Shown one piece after another: positions 53,144 through 61,907 of a DNA stretch of 64,000 nucleotides. Made by a program: the position numbers and the translations under genes. The number at the start of each line of letters is the position of its first letter. Positions within the stretch are counted from its first letter, which is position 1. The notes under the pieces were generated by a model. The model had not been told where the DNA came from. It did not search any database and saw only the letters and a program-made list of their open reading frames with translations. This stretch comes from Paludisphaera borealis (GTDB taxonomy: Bacteria > Planctomycetota > Planctomycetia > Isosphaerales > Isosphaeraceae): assembly GCF_001956985.1 (NCBI RefSeq), contig NZ_CP019082.1, positions 2,232,001 to 2,296,000 of the forward strand. Direction: 5' to 3'.

Positions 53144-56100
53144 GCCCCTCGACCTCTCTGAGAACCACCGGCGGCGAGGCCGACGCCGAGTCCTCTCACG
53201 ACCCGGCCGGACCGGACCATGCGCCGGTTCCCGACCTGATCCGCCAGGAACGCGAGGCCGTCCGCTCGATCCTCGAACTGATCGCCGACCGGGCGACGAC
53301 CGAAACGGAGATCGAGGAAACCCGCCGATCGCGAACCGCCGAGGCGGATTCGGAATACAACCGCAAGAAACAAGGGCTCAAGGCGAAGGTCGAGCAGCTC
53401 GACCGCGATTCGCGGTCCGGCGACGAGCAGAGGAGGCGGTCGATCGTCGAGGCGGCGACGGCCGGCGAAGCCCAGGCCAAGACCGAGTTCGCGTTCGCCA
53501 GCCGGCGGATCGCCTCGGAGTTCGACACCCTCCGCGAGACCGCCAGAGCCAGCCACGCCCGAGCCCGGTCGGAAGCGACAGCCCAGCACGAAGCCGGACA
53601 GAAGGTCGCGCTCAGAGACCACGCCGTCGCCAAGAAGCCGGTGACCGACGCCCTCGACATCGCCAAATCGTACCGCAACCGCCTCGTCGCCCTGGCGGAG
53701 TCGTACCGCAAGTTCGGCCTCGACCCCGAGATCCCGCCCCCCACCCGCGAGTCGTACACCAAGTTCGCCAGCGGCGCCGATGAGCTGTTCACGCGGGTCT
53801 CGCGGATGAACGAGCCCCTCAAGCTGCTCGAAAAGCTGGTGATCCCCAAATCGTTGAAGGGGACGAACGAGGCGTGGGTCTACGTCACGATGGTCGCGCT
53901 CGCGCTGACGCTCGCCGTCCTCGTCGGTGCCGACCTCACCGTCGCGGCGGTCCTGGCCGGCGTCGGCCTGGTGCTGGCCCTCGCGCTCCGGATGTGGCTG
54001 GTCAACCTCTCGAAATTCCAGCTCGAACGCCTCTACAAACCCCTGACGCAGTCGCTCGCCGACGCTCAGGGGCTGGGCTCGTACTGCAACGCCCAGGTCG
54101 ACCTCCAGTTGCAAGAGGCCCTCAAACGGCTGACGACTCAGCAGGAAGTCGACCTCCAGCGAGCCAAGGACGACCACGCCCGGACGGTCGCGCAGGGCGA
54201 GACCGACCGCGACGAGAAGCTCCGTAAGATCAACGAGGTCTACGCGCAGAAGCTCACCGACCTGCAAACCCATCAGGCCAAGCAAATGATGGAAGCCGTG
54301 CAGGCTCACGACAACCGCATGGCCGACCTGAAGTCAAAGAACGAGGCCGGAATCACCAAGCTCGAAGACGGCTACCGAGCCGTCAAGGAGCAGATCCGGG
54401 CGGCCTACGAAAACGACCGCCGCATCCTCACGGCTCGCTGGCGCGAGGGCTTGAGCCAGGCGGCGGACGCGCTCGACGACGTGACCCGCCGGGCGCGACT
54501 GCTGGGCGTCGACTGGGAAGATCCCGAATGGCCCCAGCGCGAGCTTCCGCGGTCGGCCCCCTCGGCCCTGCCGTTCGGAACCTTCGCCTTCGACCTCGCG
54601 GCCATCCCCCACGGCCTGCCGGCCGACGCCTCGCTGATGGAAGGGCTGCCGTCGAGCTTCCGCCTGCCGGCCCTCCGCGCGTTTCCGTCGTCGGCGAACC
54701 TGCTGGTGGAGACCTCGGCCGAAGGGCGGACAACGGCCCTGGTCGCGCTCCAAGCGGCGATGACGCGGATTCTCGCCAGCGTGCCGCCAGGGATGGTCCG
54801 GTTCACGATCATCGACCCGATCGGCATCGGCCGCAACTTCGGGGCGTTCATGCACCTGGCCGACTTCGACGAGGCGCTCGTCAACGGCCAGGTCTGGACC
54901 GACGCCCGGCAGATCGAGGAGCGGCTTGCCGACCTCGAAAGCCACATGGAGCTGGTCACCCAGAAGTACCTCCGCAACGAGTACGCCGCGATCGAGGACT
55001 ACAACGCCGTGGCCGGCGAGGTGGCCGAGCCGTACCGCGTGTTGGTGGTCGCCGACTTCCCGACCAAGTTCGACGAGAAGGCCGCCGCCCGGCTGTCGGC
55101 GATCATCGCGGGAGGCACGCCCTGCGGCGTCTTGACGATGATGGCCGTCGACGTCACCCGCGAGCTTCCCACCGGCTGCCGGCTGACCGACCTCCGCCCC
55201 TACTGCACGCGGCTGAGCTGGGACGACGGCAAGCTCGTCTGGGACGACGACCAGCTCGGCGGCTACCCGCTGAAGCTCGACGCGCCGCCGGCCGTCGACA
55301 CGGCCACCCGGCTGATCCAGAAGATCGGCGAGGCCGCGCGGGTCGCCAAGCGGGTCGAGGTCCCGTTCGAGTTCATCGTGCCGACTCCCGATTCGTGGTG
55401 GACCGGCGACAGCCGGTCGGGCATCGACGTCTCGCTCGGCAAGGCCGGCGCCGCCAAGCGCCAGAACCTGACGCTCGGCCACGGCACCTCGCAGCACGTC
55501 CTGATCGCCGGCCGAACGGGGTCGGGTAAGTCAACGCTGATGCACGCGATGATCACCAACCTGGCGCTCTCGTACAGCCCCGACGAGATCGACCTCTACC
55601 TGATCGACTTCAAGAAAGGGGTCGAGTTCAAGGTCTACGCGACCTACAACCTGCCCCACGCCAGCGTCGTGGCGATCGAGAGCGAGCGCGAGTTCGGCAT
55701 CAGCGTCTTGCAGCGGCTCGACGCCGAGTTGAAGATCCGCGCCGATCGGTTTCGCGACGCCGGCGTGCAAGACATTCAAGGCTACCGCAACGCCCCCGGC
55801 ACGCCCCCCCTGCCCCGGATCTTGCTGGTCGTCGACGAGTTCCAGGAGTTCTTCGTCGAGGAGGACAAGGTCGCGCAAGAAGCCGCGCTCCTGCTCGACC
55901 GCCTGGTCCGCCAGGGTCGCGCTTTCGGCATCCACATCGAGCTCGGTTCGCAGAGCCTGGGAGGCGCGTTCACGCTGGCCCGGAGCACGCTCGGGCAGAT
56001 GGGCGTGCGGATCGCGCTCCAGTGCAGCGACGCCGACTCGCACCTGATTCTCTCCGAAAACAACGTGGCCGCGAAGCTGCTCTCGCGCCCCGGCGAGGCG

Positions 56101-57126
56101 ATCTACAACGACGCCAACGGCGCGCCCGAGGGCAACCACTTCTTCCAGGTCGTCTGGCTGTCGGAGAACGCCCGCGAAGACTACCTGCGGAAGATCCGCG
56201 ACCTGGCCGACGAGCGCAAGCCCAAGCTCGCGCGCACGCCGATCGTCTTCGAAGGCGACGCCCCGGCCGAGGTCGAGCGCAACCCGGCGCTCGCCGAGCG
56301 GATCGAGGCCGACGCCTGGCCCGCCTCGCCCCGATCGGCCATGGCCTGGCTCGGCGACCCCGTGGCGATCAAGGAGCCGACCTCGGCCCTGTTCCGCCGC
56401 CAGGGGGGAAATCATCTGTTGATCGTCGGTCAGAACGAGGAGGCGGCCCTCGGCGTGATCGCTTCCGGGCTCATCAGCCTGGCCGTCCAGTTCGCCCCGG
56501 CCGAGTCCGACACGGTCCGCGCCGGAGCGAGGTTCTGGGTGCTCGACGGCACCCCCGAGGATCACCATTTCGCCGACCGACTCAAACACGTCGCCGAGGC
56601 GCTGCCGCACGGCATCAAGGTCGGCGGCTGGCGCGAGGCGGCCGCGTTCCTGTCCGAGGTCGCCGGCGAGCTGGAGCGCCGCCAGCAGCCCGAGGCCGAC
56701 GACGGTCCCGAGCTGTTCCTGTTCATCCACGACCTGCCCCGGTTCCGCGACCTCCGCCGTCGCGAGGACGATTTCAGCTTCGGCCGCCGCGACGACGATT
56801 CCTCGCCGCCAGATCAGATCGACCTGATCCTCCGCGAAGGCCCGGGGTACGGAATCCACCTGATCGCCTGGTGCGACACCGTGAACAACCTCAACCGCTG
56901 CTTCACGCTCCAGCACCTCCGCGAGTTCGCCATGCGGGTCCTCTTCCAGATGGGGCCGACCGACTCGGGCCACCTGCTCGACAACCCGGCCGCGTCGAAG
57001 CTCGGCACCAACCGCGCCCTATTCTTCAGCGAGGAGCACAACCGACTGGAGAAGTTCCGCCCGTACGGACTCCCTTCGGAAAGCTGGCTCAGCCACATCC
57101 ATGACCGCCTGCATCAACGGTCGTAA
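53140..57126 (+). CDS. Membrane-anchored FtsK/SpoIIIE-type ATPase, 1,328 aa
   Basis: An unusually long FtsK/SpoIIIE-family motor. Residues 1-235 are charged, coiled-coil rich; two helices span about 246-290 (VYVTMVALALTLAVLVGADL); a second coiled coil covers 330-450. A first ATPase-like domain without a P-loop lies at about 520-680. The canonical FtsK domain has Walker A GRTGSGKST (K797) and Walker B LLVVDEFQEFF (D899, E900). A last domain (about 1090-1328) has a degenerate P-loop (VGQNEEAA). The multi-domain layout is like EssC/EccC of type VII systems, not FtsK of chromosome segregation, which has a gamma domain. It starts at GTG 53140, overlapping the WXG-like gene. Confidence 0.85.
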   Translation: MSPSTSLRTTGGEADAESSHDPAGPDHAPVPDLIRQEREAVRSILELIADRATTETEIEETRRSRTAEADSEYNRKKQGLKAKVEQLDRDSRSGDEQRRRSIVEAATAGEAQAKTEFAFASRRIASEFDTLRETARASHARARSEATAQHEAGQKVALRDHAVAKKPVTDALDIAKSYRNRLVALAESYRKFGLDPEIPPPTRESYTKFASGADELFTRVSRMNEPLKLLEKLVIPKSLKGTNEAWVYVTMVALALTLAVLVGADLTVAAVLAGVGLVLALALRMWLVNLSKFQLERLYKPLTQSLADAQGLGSYCNAQVDLQLQEALKRLTTQQEVDLQRAKDDHARTVAQGETDRDEKLRKINEVYAQKLTDLQTHQAKQMMEAVQAHDNRMADLKSKNEAGITKLEDGYRAVKEQIRAAYENDRRILTARWREGLSQAADALDDVTRRARLLGVDWEDPEWPQRELPRSAPSALPFGTFAFDLAAIPHGLPADASLMEGLPSSFRLPALRAFPSSANLLVETSAEGRTTALVALQAAMTRILASVPPGMVRFTIIDPIGIGRNFGAFMHLADFDEALVNGQVWTDARQIEERLADLESHMELVTQKYLRNEYAAIEDYNAVAGEVAEPYRVLVVADFPTKFDEKAAARLSAIIAGGTPCGVLTMMAVDVTRELPTGCRLTDLRPYCTRLSWDDGKLVWDDDQLGGYPLKLDAPPAVDTATRLIQKIGEAARVAKRVEVPFEFIVPTPDSWWTGDSRSGIDVSLGKAGAAKRQNLTLGHGTSQHVLIAGRTGSGKSTLMHAMITNLALSYSPDEIDLYLIDFKKGVEFKVYATYNLPHASVVAIESEREFGISVLQRLDAELKIRADRFRDAGVQDIQGYRNAPGTPPLPRILLVVDEFQEFFVEEDKVAQEAALLLDRLVRQGRAFGIHIELGSQSLGGAFTLARSTLGQMGVRIALQCSDADSHLILSENNVAAKLLSRPGEAIYNDANGAPEGNHFFQVVWLSENAREDYLRKIRDLADERKPKLARTPIVFEGDAPAEVERNPALAERIEADAWPASPRSAMAWLGDPVAIKEPTSALFRRQGGNHLLIVGQNEEAALGVIASGLISLAVQFAPAESDTVRAGARFWVLDGTPEDHHFADRLKHVAEALPHGIKVGGWREAAAFLSEVAGELERRQQPEADDGPELFLFIHDLPRFRDLRRREDDFSFGRRDDDSSPPDQIDLILREGPGYGIHLIAWCDTVNNLNRCFTLQHLREFAMRVLFQMGPTDSGHLLDNPAASKLGTNRALFFSEEHNRLEKFRPYGLPSESWLSHIHDRLHQRS

Positions 57127-57157
57127 TCGTCGCAAGACCGCCTGGAGGCGAGCTTTG

Positions 57158-57187
57158 TTGTCGAAGGGCGGCCCGCGCGGCTACAAT
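57158..57187 (+). promoter_or_regulatory. Putative promoter of the glycine cleavage operon
   Basis: TTGTCG (57158-57163) and TACAAT (57182-57187) are 18 bases apart, 59 bases before the gcvT start, in the gap after the FtsK-type gene. It fits a sigma-70 promoter. No glycine-riboswitch structure could be made out in the 120-bp leader. Confidence 0.4.
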
Positions 57188-57246
57188 CCACTTTCTTCGC
57201 CCCGCAAGTCATCTTTGAGATAGAGCAGACGCTCGGAGCGCCCTTG

Positions 57247-58377
57247 ATGGCCGACGCCACCCCGCTGAAGACCCCACTGTTCGACTGGCACCAGGCGCAC
57301 GGCGGCCGGATGGTGGATTTCGCCGGCTGGTCGATGCCGGTCCAGTACACGAGCATCGTCGAGGAGCACCGGGCGGTGCGCCGGGGGGTCGGACTGTTCG
57401 ACATCAGCCACATGGGCCGGCTCGCTTTCGAAGGCGCGGGGGCGCTCGGTTGGATCGACCGGGTGACGACCAACGACGCGTCGAAGCTGCAACCGAACCA
57501 GATCCAGTACAGTCTGATGGCCAACGACCTCGGCGGCCTGATCGACGACATCCTCGTCTACCGGCTCGACAAGGGGTATTACGTCGTCTGCAACGCCTCG
57601 AACCGCGCCGCCGTGGTCGCGCAGTTCCAAGAGCATCTTGAAGACGCCAAAGCCAAGCTCACCGACCGGACTCTCGAAACGGCGATGATCGCCGTTCAGG
57701 GGCCGTCGGCCCTGGCGACGTTGCAGCCGCTCTACGACCTGCCGCTCGACACGTTGAAATATTATCACGTCGCCATGGGCAAGGTGTTGGGGAGCGTCCA
57801 GGCGATGGTCAGCCGGACGGGCTACACCGGCGAAGTCGGCTTCGAGCTGATCGTCGCGGCGGCCGAGGCCGAGAGGGTCTGGGAAGCGCTTCTGGCTTCG
57901 GGCGCGAGCTTCGGCATCCTGCCGTGCGGTCTGGGCGCGCGCGACACGCTCCGGTTCGAGGCGGGGATGCCGCTTTACGGTCACGAATTGTCGGCGACGA
58001 TCAACCCGTTCGCCGCCGGCGTCGGCTGGGCCGTGAAGCTCGACAAGGGCGATTTCGTCGGCTCCGAGGCCCTCAAGCAGCATCAGGCGAGCCCCGGCGC
58101 CGCCCGCGTCGGCCTTCGTCTGGGAGGCAAGCGGATCGCCCGCCAGGGGTGCACCGTGTCGTTCCAGGACCGCATGGTCGGCGCGGTGACGTCCGGCACG
58201 TTCTCGCCCACGCTCGACGCCAGCCTGGCCATGGCGCTGGTCGATCCCGAAGCCTCGGCCCCGGGAACTTCGGTCGTCGTCGACGTCCGGGGCAAACCCG
58301 AGGCCGCCACGGTCGTCGCGCTGCCGTTCTACAAGCGTCCCAAGGCCGAGCCGAGCGCGGCCGCCGTCCCGTCCTGA
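57247..58377 (+). CDS. gcvT: Glycine cleavage system T protein (aminomethyltransferase)
   Basis: A 376-residue tetrahydrofolate-dependent aminomethyltransferase that releases ammonia from the aminomethyl-lipoyl H protein and makes 5,10-methylene-THF. Motifs are RMVDFAGWSMPVQY, GLFDISHMG, TNDASKLQPNQIQYSLM, and SRTGYTGEVGFELIV. The catalytic aspartate equivalent is probably in GLGARDTLRFEAGMPLYGHE. ATG 57247 follows GGAG. First gene of the four-gene gcv operon; gcvH begins 52 bp after. Confidence 0.96.
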   Translation: MADATPLKTPLFDWHQAHGGRMVDFAGWSMPVQYTSIVEEHRAVRRGVGLFDISHMGRLAFEGAGALGWIDRVTTNDASKLQPNQIQYSLMANDLGGLIDDILVYRLDKGYYVVCNASNRAAVVAQFQEHLEDAKAKLTDRTLETAMIAVQGPSALATLQPLYDLPLDTLKYYHVAMGKVLGSVQAMVSRTGYTGEVGFELIVAAAEAERVWEALLASGASFGILPCGLGARDTLRFEAGMPLYGHELSATINPFAAGVGWAVKLDKGDFVGSEALKQHQASPGAARVGLRLGGKRIARQGCTVSFQDRMVGAVTSGTFSPTLDASLAMALVDPEASAPGTSVVVDVRGKPEAATVVALPFYKRPKAEPSAAAVPS

Positions 58378-58429
58378 TTCTTCCCTCGATCCCTTCTCAA
58401 CGACCACGTAACGCAAAGGAATCCGATTC

Positions 58430-58816
58430 ATGGACCCCGCCCAGCTCCGGTACGCTCCGACTCACGAGTGGGTCGACATCCAAGGCGACACGGCCACCGT
58501 GGGGATCTCGCGGTTCGCCGTCGACCAGCTCACCGACCTGCTCACGATCGAGCTTCCGTCCGTCGGAACCCACGTGGTCGCCGGCAAGAGCTTCGGCGAG
58601 GTCGAGAGCGTGAAGTCGGTCAACGACGTCTACGCCCCGATCAGCGGCGAGGTCGTCGCGGTCAACGAGCCGCTCGCCGCCAACGTCCAGCTCCTCTCCG
58701 AAGACCCGTACGCCAAGGGCTGGCTGGTGAAGATCAAGGTCGCCGACCCGGCCGAGGCCGACAAGCTCCTCGATTACGCCGCCTACGAGAAGAAGATCGC
58801 CGAAGACGAGCATTGA
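58430..58816 (+). CDS. gcvH: Glycine cleavage system H protein
   Basis: A 128-residue lipoyl carrier that shuttles the aminomethyl group between P, T and L proteins. The lipoylated lysine is K62 in GEVESVKSVNDVY; the flanking beta-sandwich (HEWVDIQGDTATVGIS, PISGEVVAVNEPL) and the length are normal. Ribosome binding site AAAGGAA lies before ATG 58430. The gap of 162 bp to gcvPA is the longest inside the operon and has no evident hairpin terminator. Confidence 0.97.
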   Translation: MDPAQLRYAPTHEWVDIQGDTATVGISRFAVDQLTDLLTIELPSVGTHVVAGKSFGEVESVKSVNDVYAPISGEVVAVNEPLAANVQLLSEDPYAKGWLVKIKVADPAEADKLLDYAAYEKKIAEDEH

Positions 58817-58978
58817 TCGAGGGCTCACGAAGCCGCCGCCCGCCCCTGATGTGGCGAGTTGGAGTTGGTAGTCCGCTCTCTGACAGCCGGCTGATGGGTG
58901 CCACGGGTTCGGAAGCCGAACCCGTAACGGTCTTCTGAACGCGCCGCACTCTCTATTTGGTTCCTTCCTGGAAACACG

Positions 58979-60331
58979 ATGGCTTATATCGCGAACACTC
59001 CCGACGACGTGCGCGTCATGCTCGATGCGATCGGGCTCGACTCGATCGAGCAGCTTTTCGACATGATCCCCCGCGAGTACCGGCTCGACCGCCCGCTGAA
59101 CGTCGCCCCGGCGCTCACCGAGTTCGAGTTGACGAGCCGGATCGGCGGCCTGCTGGCGCTCAACCAGGGGGCCGACCAGCGCGTCTGCTTCCTGGGCGCG
59201 GGGAGCTACGACCACTTCATCCCCGCCGTCGTCGACGCCCTGGCCTCGCGCGGCGAGTTCTACACGGCTTACACCCCTTATCAGCCCGAGGCCAGCCAGG
59301 GGACGTTGCAGGCGACGTTCGAGTACCAGACGCTCATCACCCAGATCACCGGGATGGACGTCTCGAACGCCAGCCTGTACGACGGCGGCTCGGCCGTGAC
59401 CGAAGCCGCGCTGATGGCGCTCGCGGTCACGCGGCGGTTCGGCCGGATCGTCGTCGCCGGCTCGGTCCACCCTGAGTACCGGCAGATCCTGGCAACGTAC
59501 CTCGAACACCTCGACCCCGAGGTCGTCACCGTCCCGGCCGTCGACGGCAAGGTCGACCCCAAGGCGATCGCCGAGGCGATCACGCCCGACACGGCGGCCG
59601 TCGTGATCCAGCAGCCGAACTTCTTTGGCGAGCTGGAAGACGTCGAGGCAGTCGCGAAGACGGCCCACGAAAAAGGCGCGACGGTGATCGTGAGCGTCGA
59701 CCCGATCTCGCTGGGCCTGCTGCGGCGTCCCGACACGTACGGCGCCGACGTCGTGGTGGCCGAGGGCCAGGGGCTGGGCAACCCGATGTCGTTCGGCGGT
59801 CCGTACCTGGGCATCCTCGCCTGCCGCCAGGAGTATCTCCGCAAGATGCCCGGCCGGATCGTCGGCGAGACCACCGACCGCAACGGCAAGCGGTGCTGGG
59901 TGCTGACCCTCCAGACCCGCGAGCAGCACATCCGCCGCGAGAAGGCGACGTCGAACATCTGCACCAACCAGGGTTTGTTGGCCCTCCGCGCCAGCATCTA
60001 CCTGGCCGCGATGGGCCCGCGCGGGCTGCGCGAGGCCGCCGAGCTGAGCACCCGCAAGGCCCACTACGCCGCCGAAGTCCTGGGCGCGGTCGAGGGGCTC
60101 AAGCTCGCCTTCCCGGGGCCCTTCTTCAAGGAGTTCGTGATCCGCTGCTCGAAAGACCCGCGCGCCCTGCTCGCCGAGGTCGGCAAGCTCGGCTATCACG
60201 GCGGCGTCTGGCTCGGCCGCTGGTATCCCGAGATGGCCGACGGCATCCTGGTCGCCGTCACCGAGAAGCGGTCGCGCGCCGAGATCGACGGCCTGGCCGC
60301 GGCCTACCAGCGCGCACTCGAATCGATCTGA
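58979..60331 (+). CDS. gcvPA: Glycine dehydrogenase (decarboxylating) subunit 1
   Basis: A 450-residue N-terminal half of the split P protein, which with subunit 2 decarboxylates glycine. Typical segments are FLGAGSYDHFIPAVVDALAS, FYTAYTPYQPEASQGTLQA, NASLYDGGSAVTEAALMA and GNPMSFGGPYLG, with REQHIRREKATSNICTNQ toward the end. The PLP-lysine is in subunit 2. Split P proteins are usual in Planctomycetes and Firmicutes. ATG 58979; 57 bp gap to gcvPB. Confidence 0.96.
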   Translation: MAYIANTPDDVRVMLDAIGLDSIEQLFDMIPREYRLDRPLNVAPALTEFELTSRIGGLLALNQGADQRVCFLGAGSYDHFIPAVVDALASRGEFYTAYTPYQPEASQGTLQATFEYQTLITQITGMDVSNASLYDGGSAVTEAALMALAVTRRFGRIVVAGSVHPEYRQILATYLEHLDPEVVTVPAVDGKVDPKAIAEAITPDTAAVVIQQPNFFGELEDVEAVAKTAHEKGATVIVSVDPISLGLLRRPDTYGADVVVAEGQGLGNPMSFGGPYLGILACRQEYLRKMPGRIVGETTDRNGKRCWVLTLQTREQHIRREKATSNICTNQGLLALRASIYLAAMGPRGLREAAELSTRKAHYAAEVLGAVEGLKLAFPGPFFKEFVIRCSKDPRALLAEVGKLGYHGGVWLGRWYPEMADGILVAVTEKRSRAEIDGLAAAYQRALESI

Positions 60332-60388
60332 ACCACGCGGCCGAGAACCTGTCGCAACGACCTGTTCATTTCATAAAGCATTCCATCC

Positions 60389-61849
60389 ATGTACAAGCTT
60401 GAACAACCTCCGCTGCTGTTCGAATCGAGCCGGCCCGGGCGCTATACGGCGGTGTTGCCGACGAGCGACGTGCCCGAGAAGCCGCTCGACGCGCTGATTC
60501 CCGAGGCGTATCGCCAGGCGACGCCCGCCCCGCTGCCCGAACTGAGCGAGCTCGACGTGGTACGGCACTACACGATCTTGTCGTCCCTCAACATGTCGAT
60601 AGACGGCAATTTCTACCCGCTCGGCTCGTGTACGATGAAGTACAACCCGAAGCGGAATGAACGTCTGGCGAGCCTCCCCGGCCTGGGCGCCCAGCACCCG
60701 TACCAGGACGATTCGACGCTCCAGGGCTTGCTGACGATCCTTTATGATCTTCAGGAGCACCTCGCGGAGATCGCCGGCCTGGACGCGGTGAGCCTTCAGC
60801 CGGCGGCCGGTGCGCAGGGCGAGCTGACCGCCCTGCTGGTCGCGGCGGCCTACTTCCGCGACAAGGACCCGGGCCGGACGCGGTCGCAGGTCTTGATCCC
60901 CGACAGCGCCCACGGCACCAACCCGGCGTCGGCCCACCTCGCTGGCTTCGAGACCGTCACGGTCAAGAGCGACGCCAGGGGGCTCGTCGACCTCGACGAC
61001 TTCAAGGCGAAGCTGAGCGACCAGACCGCCGTGTTCATGATCACCAACCCGAACACGCTGGGCCTCTTCGACCCCCAGGTCGGCGAGATCGCCAAGCTAC
61101 TGCACGATCGGGGCGCCCTGCTCTATCTCGACGGCGCCAACATGAACGCGATCCTCGGCGTCGTCCGCCCGGGCGACATGGGGGTCGACCTCATGCACTA
61201 CAACCCGCACAAGACCTTCTCCGGCCCCCACGGCGGCGGCGGCCCCGGCGCGGGACCGATCGCCGTCCGCAAGCACCTGGCACCCTACCTGCCGGCCCCG
61301 ACGGTCGGACGCAAGAACGACGGAACCTACTTCCTCGACTACGACCGGCCGGAGTCGATCGGCCGCGTTCGGGCGTTCTTCGGCAACACGGGCGTGCTGT
61401 TCCGCGCCTACTGCTACATCCGCAGCCAGGGGCCCGACGGGCTGAAGCGGATCGCGCAGCACGCGGTGCTCAACGCCAACTATCTGTTGAGCCAGGTCCG
61501 CGACGTCTTCCCGGTCCCCGGCGGCGACCGCTGCATGCACGAGTTCGTCGCATCGGCCCGGACGCTGGCCAAGGACCGCGGGATCAGGGCGATGGACGTC
61601 GGCAAGCGGTTGATCGACTTCAACTTCCATGCGCCGACGGTGTACTTCCCGTTGATCGTGTCGGAAGCCCTGATGATCGAGCCGACCGAGACCGAGAGCC
61701 GCGAGACGCTCGACGCCTTCGCCGCGGCCCTCAAGACGATCGCCGCCGAAGATCCCGACATGCTGCACGACGCGCCGTTCACCACGCCGGTCAGCCGGCT
61801 CGACGAGGTCAAGGCGGCCAAGACCCCGGTCTTGCGCTGGACTCCCTGA
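60389..61849 (+). CDS. gcvPB: Glycine dehydrogenase (decarboxylating) subunit 2
   Basis: A 486-residue C-terminal half of the split P protein, carrying the cofactor. The PLP-binding lysine is K275 in YNPHKTFSGPHGGGGPGAGP. SLNMSIDGNFYPLGSCTMKY, LQPAAGAQGELTALL and DSAHGTNPASAHLAGF are diagnostic. It completes the T-H-P set; the L protein (dihydrolipoamide dehydrogenase) is not in the window and is presumably shared with other complexes. Confidence 0.97.
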   Translation: MYKLEQPPLLFESSRPGRYTAVLPTSDVPEKPLDALIPEAYRQATPAPLPELSELDVVRHYTILSSLNMSIDGNFYPLGSCTMKYNPKRNERLASLPGLGAQHPYQDDSTLQGLLTILYDLQEHLAEIAGLDAVSLQPAAGAQGELTALLVAAAYFRDKDPGRTRSQVLIPDSAHGTNPASAHLAGFETVTVKSDARGLVDLDDFKAKLSDQTAVFMITNPNTLGLFDPQVGEIAKLLHDRGALLYLDGANMNAILGVVRPGDMGVDLMHYNPHKTFSGPHGGGGPGAGPIAVRKHLAPYLPAPTVGRKNDGTYFLDYDRPESIGRVRAFFGNTGVLFRAYCYIRSQGPDGLKRIAQHAVLNANYLLSQVRDVFPVPGGDRCMHEFVASARTLAKDRGIRAMDVGKRLIDFNFHAPTVYFPLIVSEALMIEPTETESRETLDAFAAALKTIAAEDPDMLHDAPFTTPVSRLDEVKAAKTPVLRWTP

Positions 61850-61907
61850 CGCCTCGATCCGATCCATCCTCTCATTGCGATTCGTCCTGGATCGCGGAGC
61901 CGCACCG

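Noticed and set aside
57127-57246. Possible glycine riboswitch before gcvT
   Set aside because: The leader is only 120 bp and no tandem aptamer-like conserved core could be made out; only a promoter-like pair is visible.
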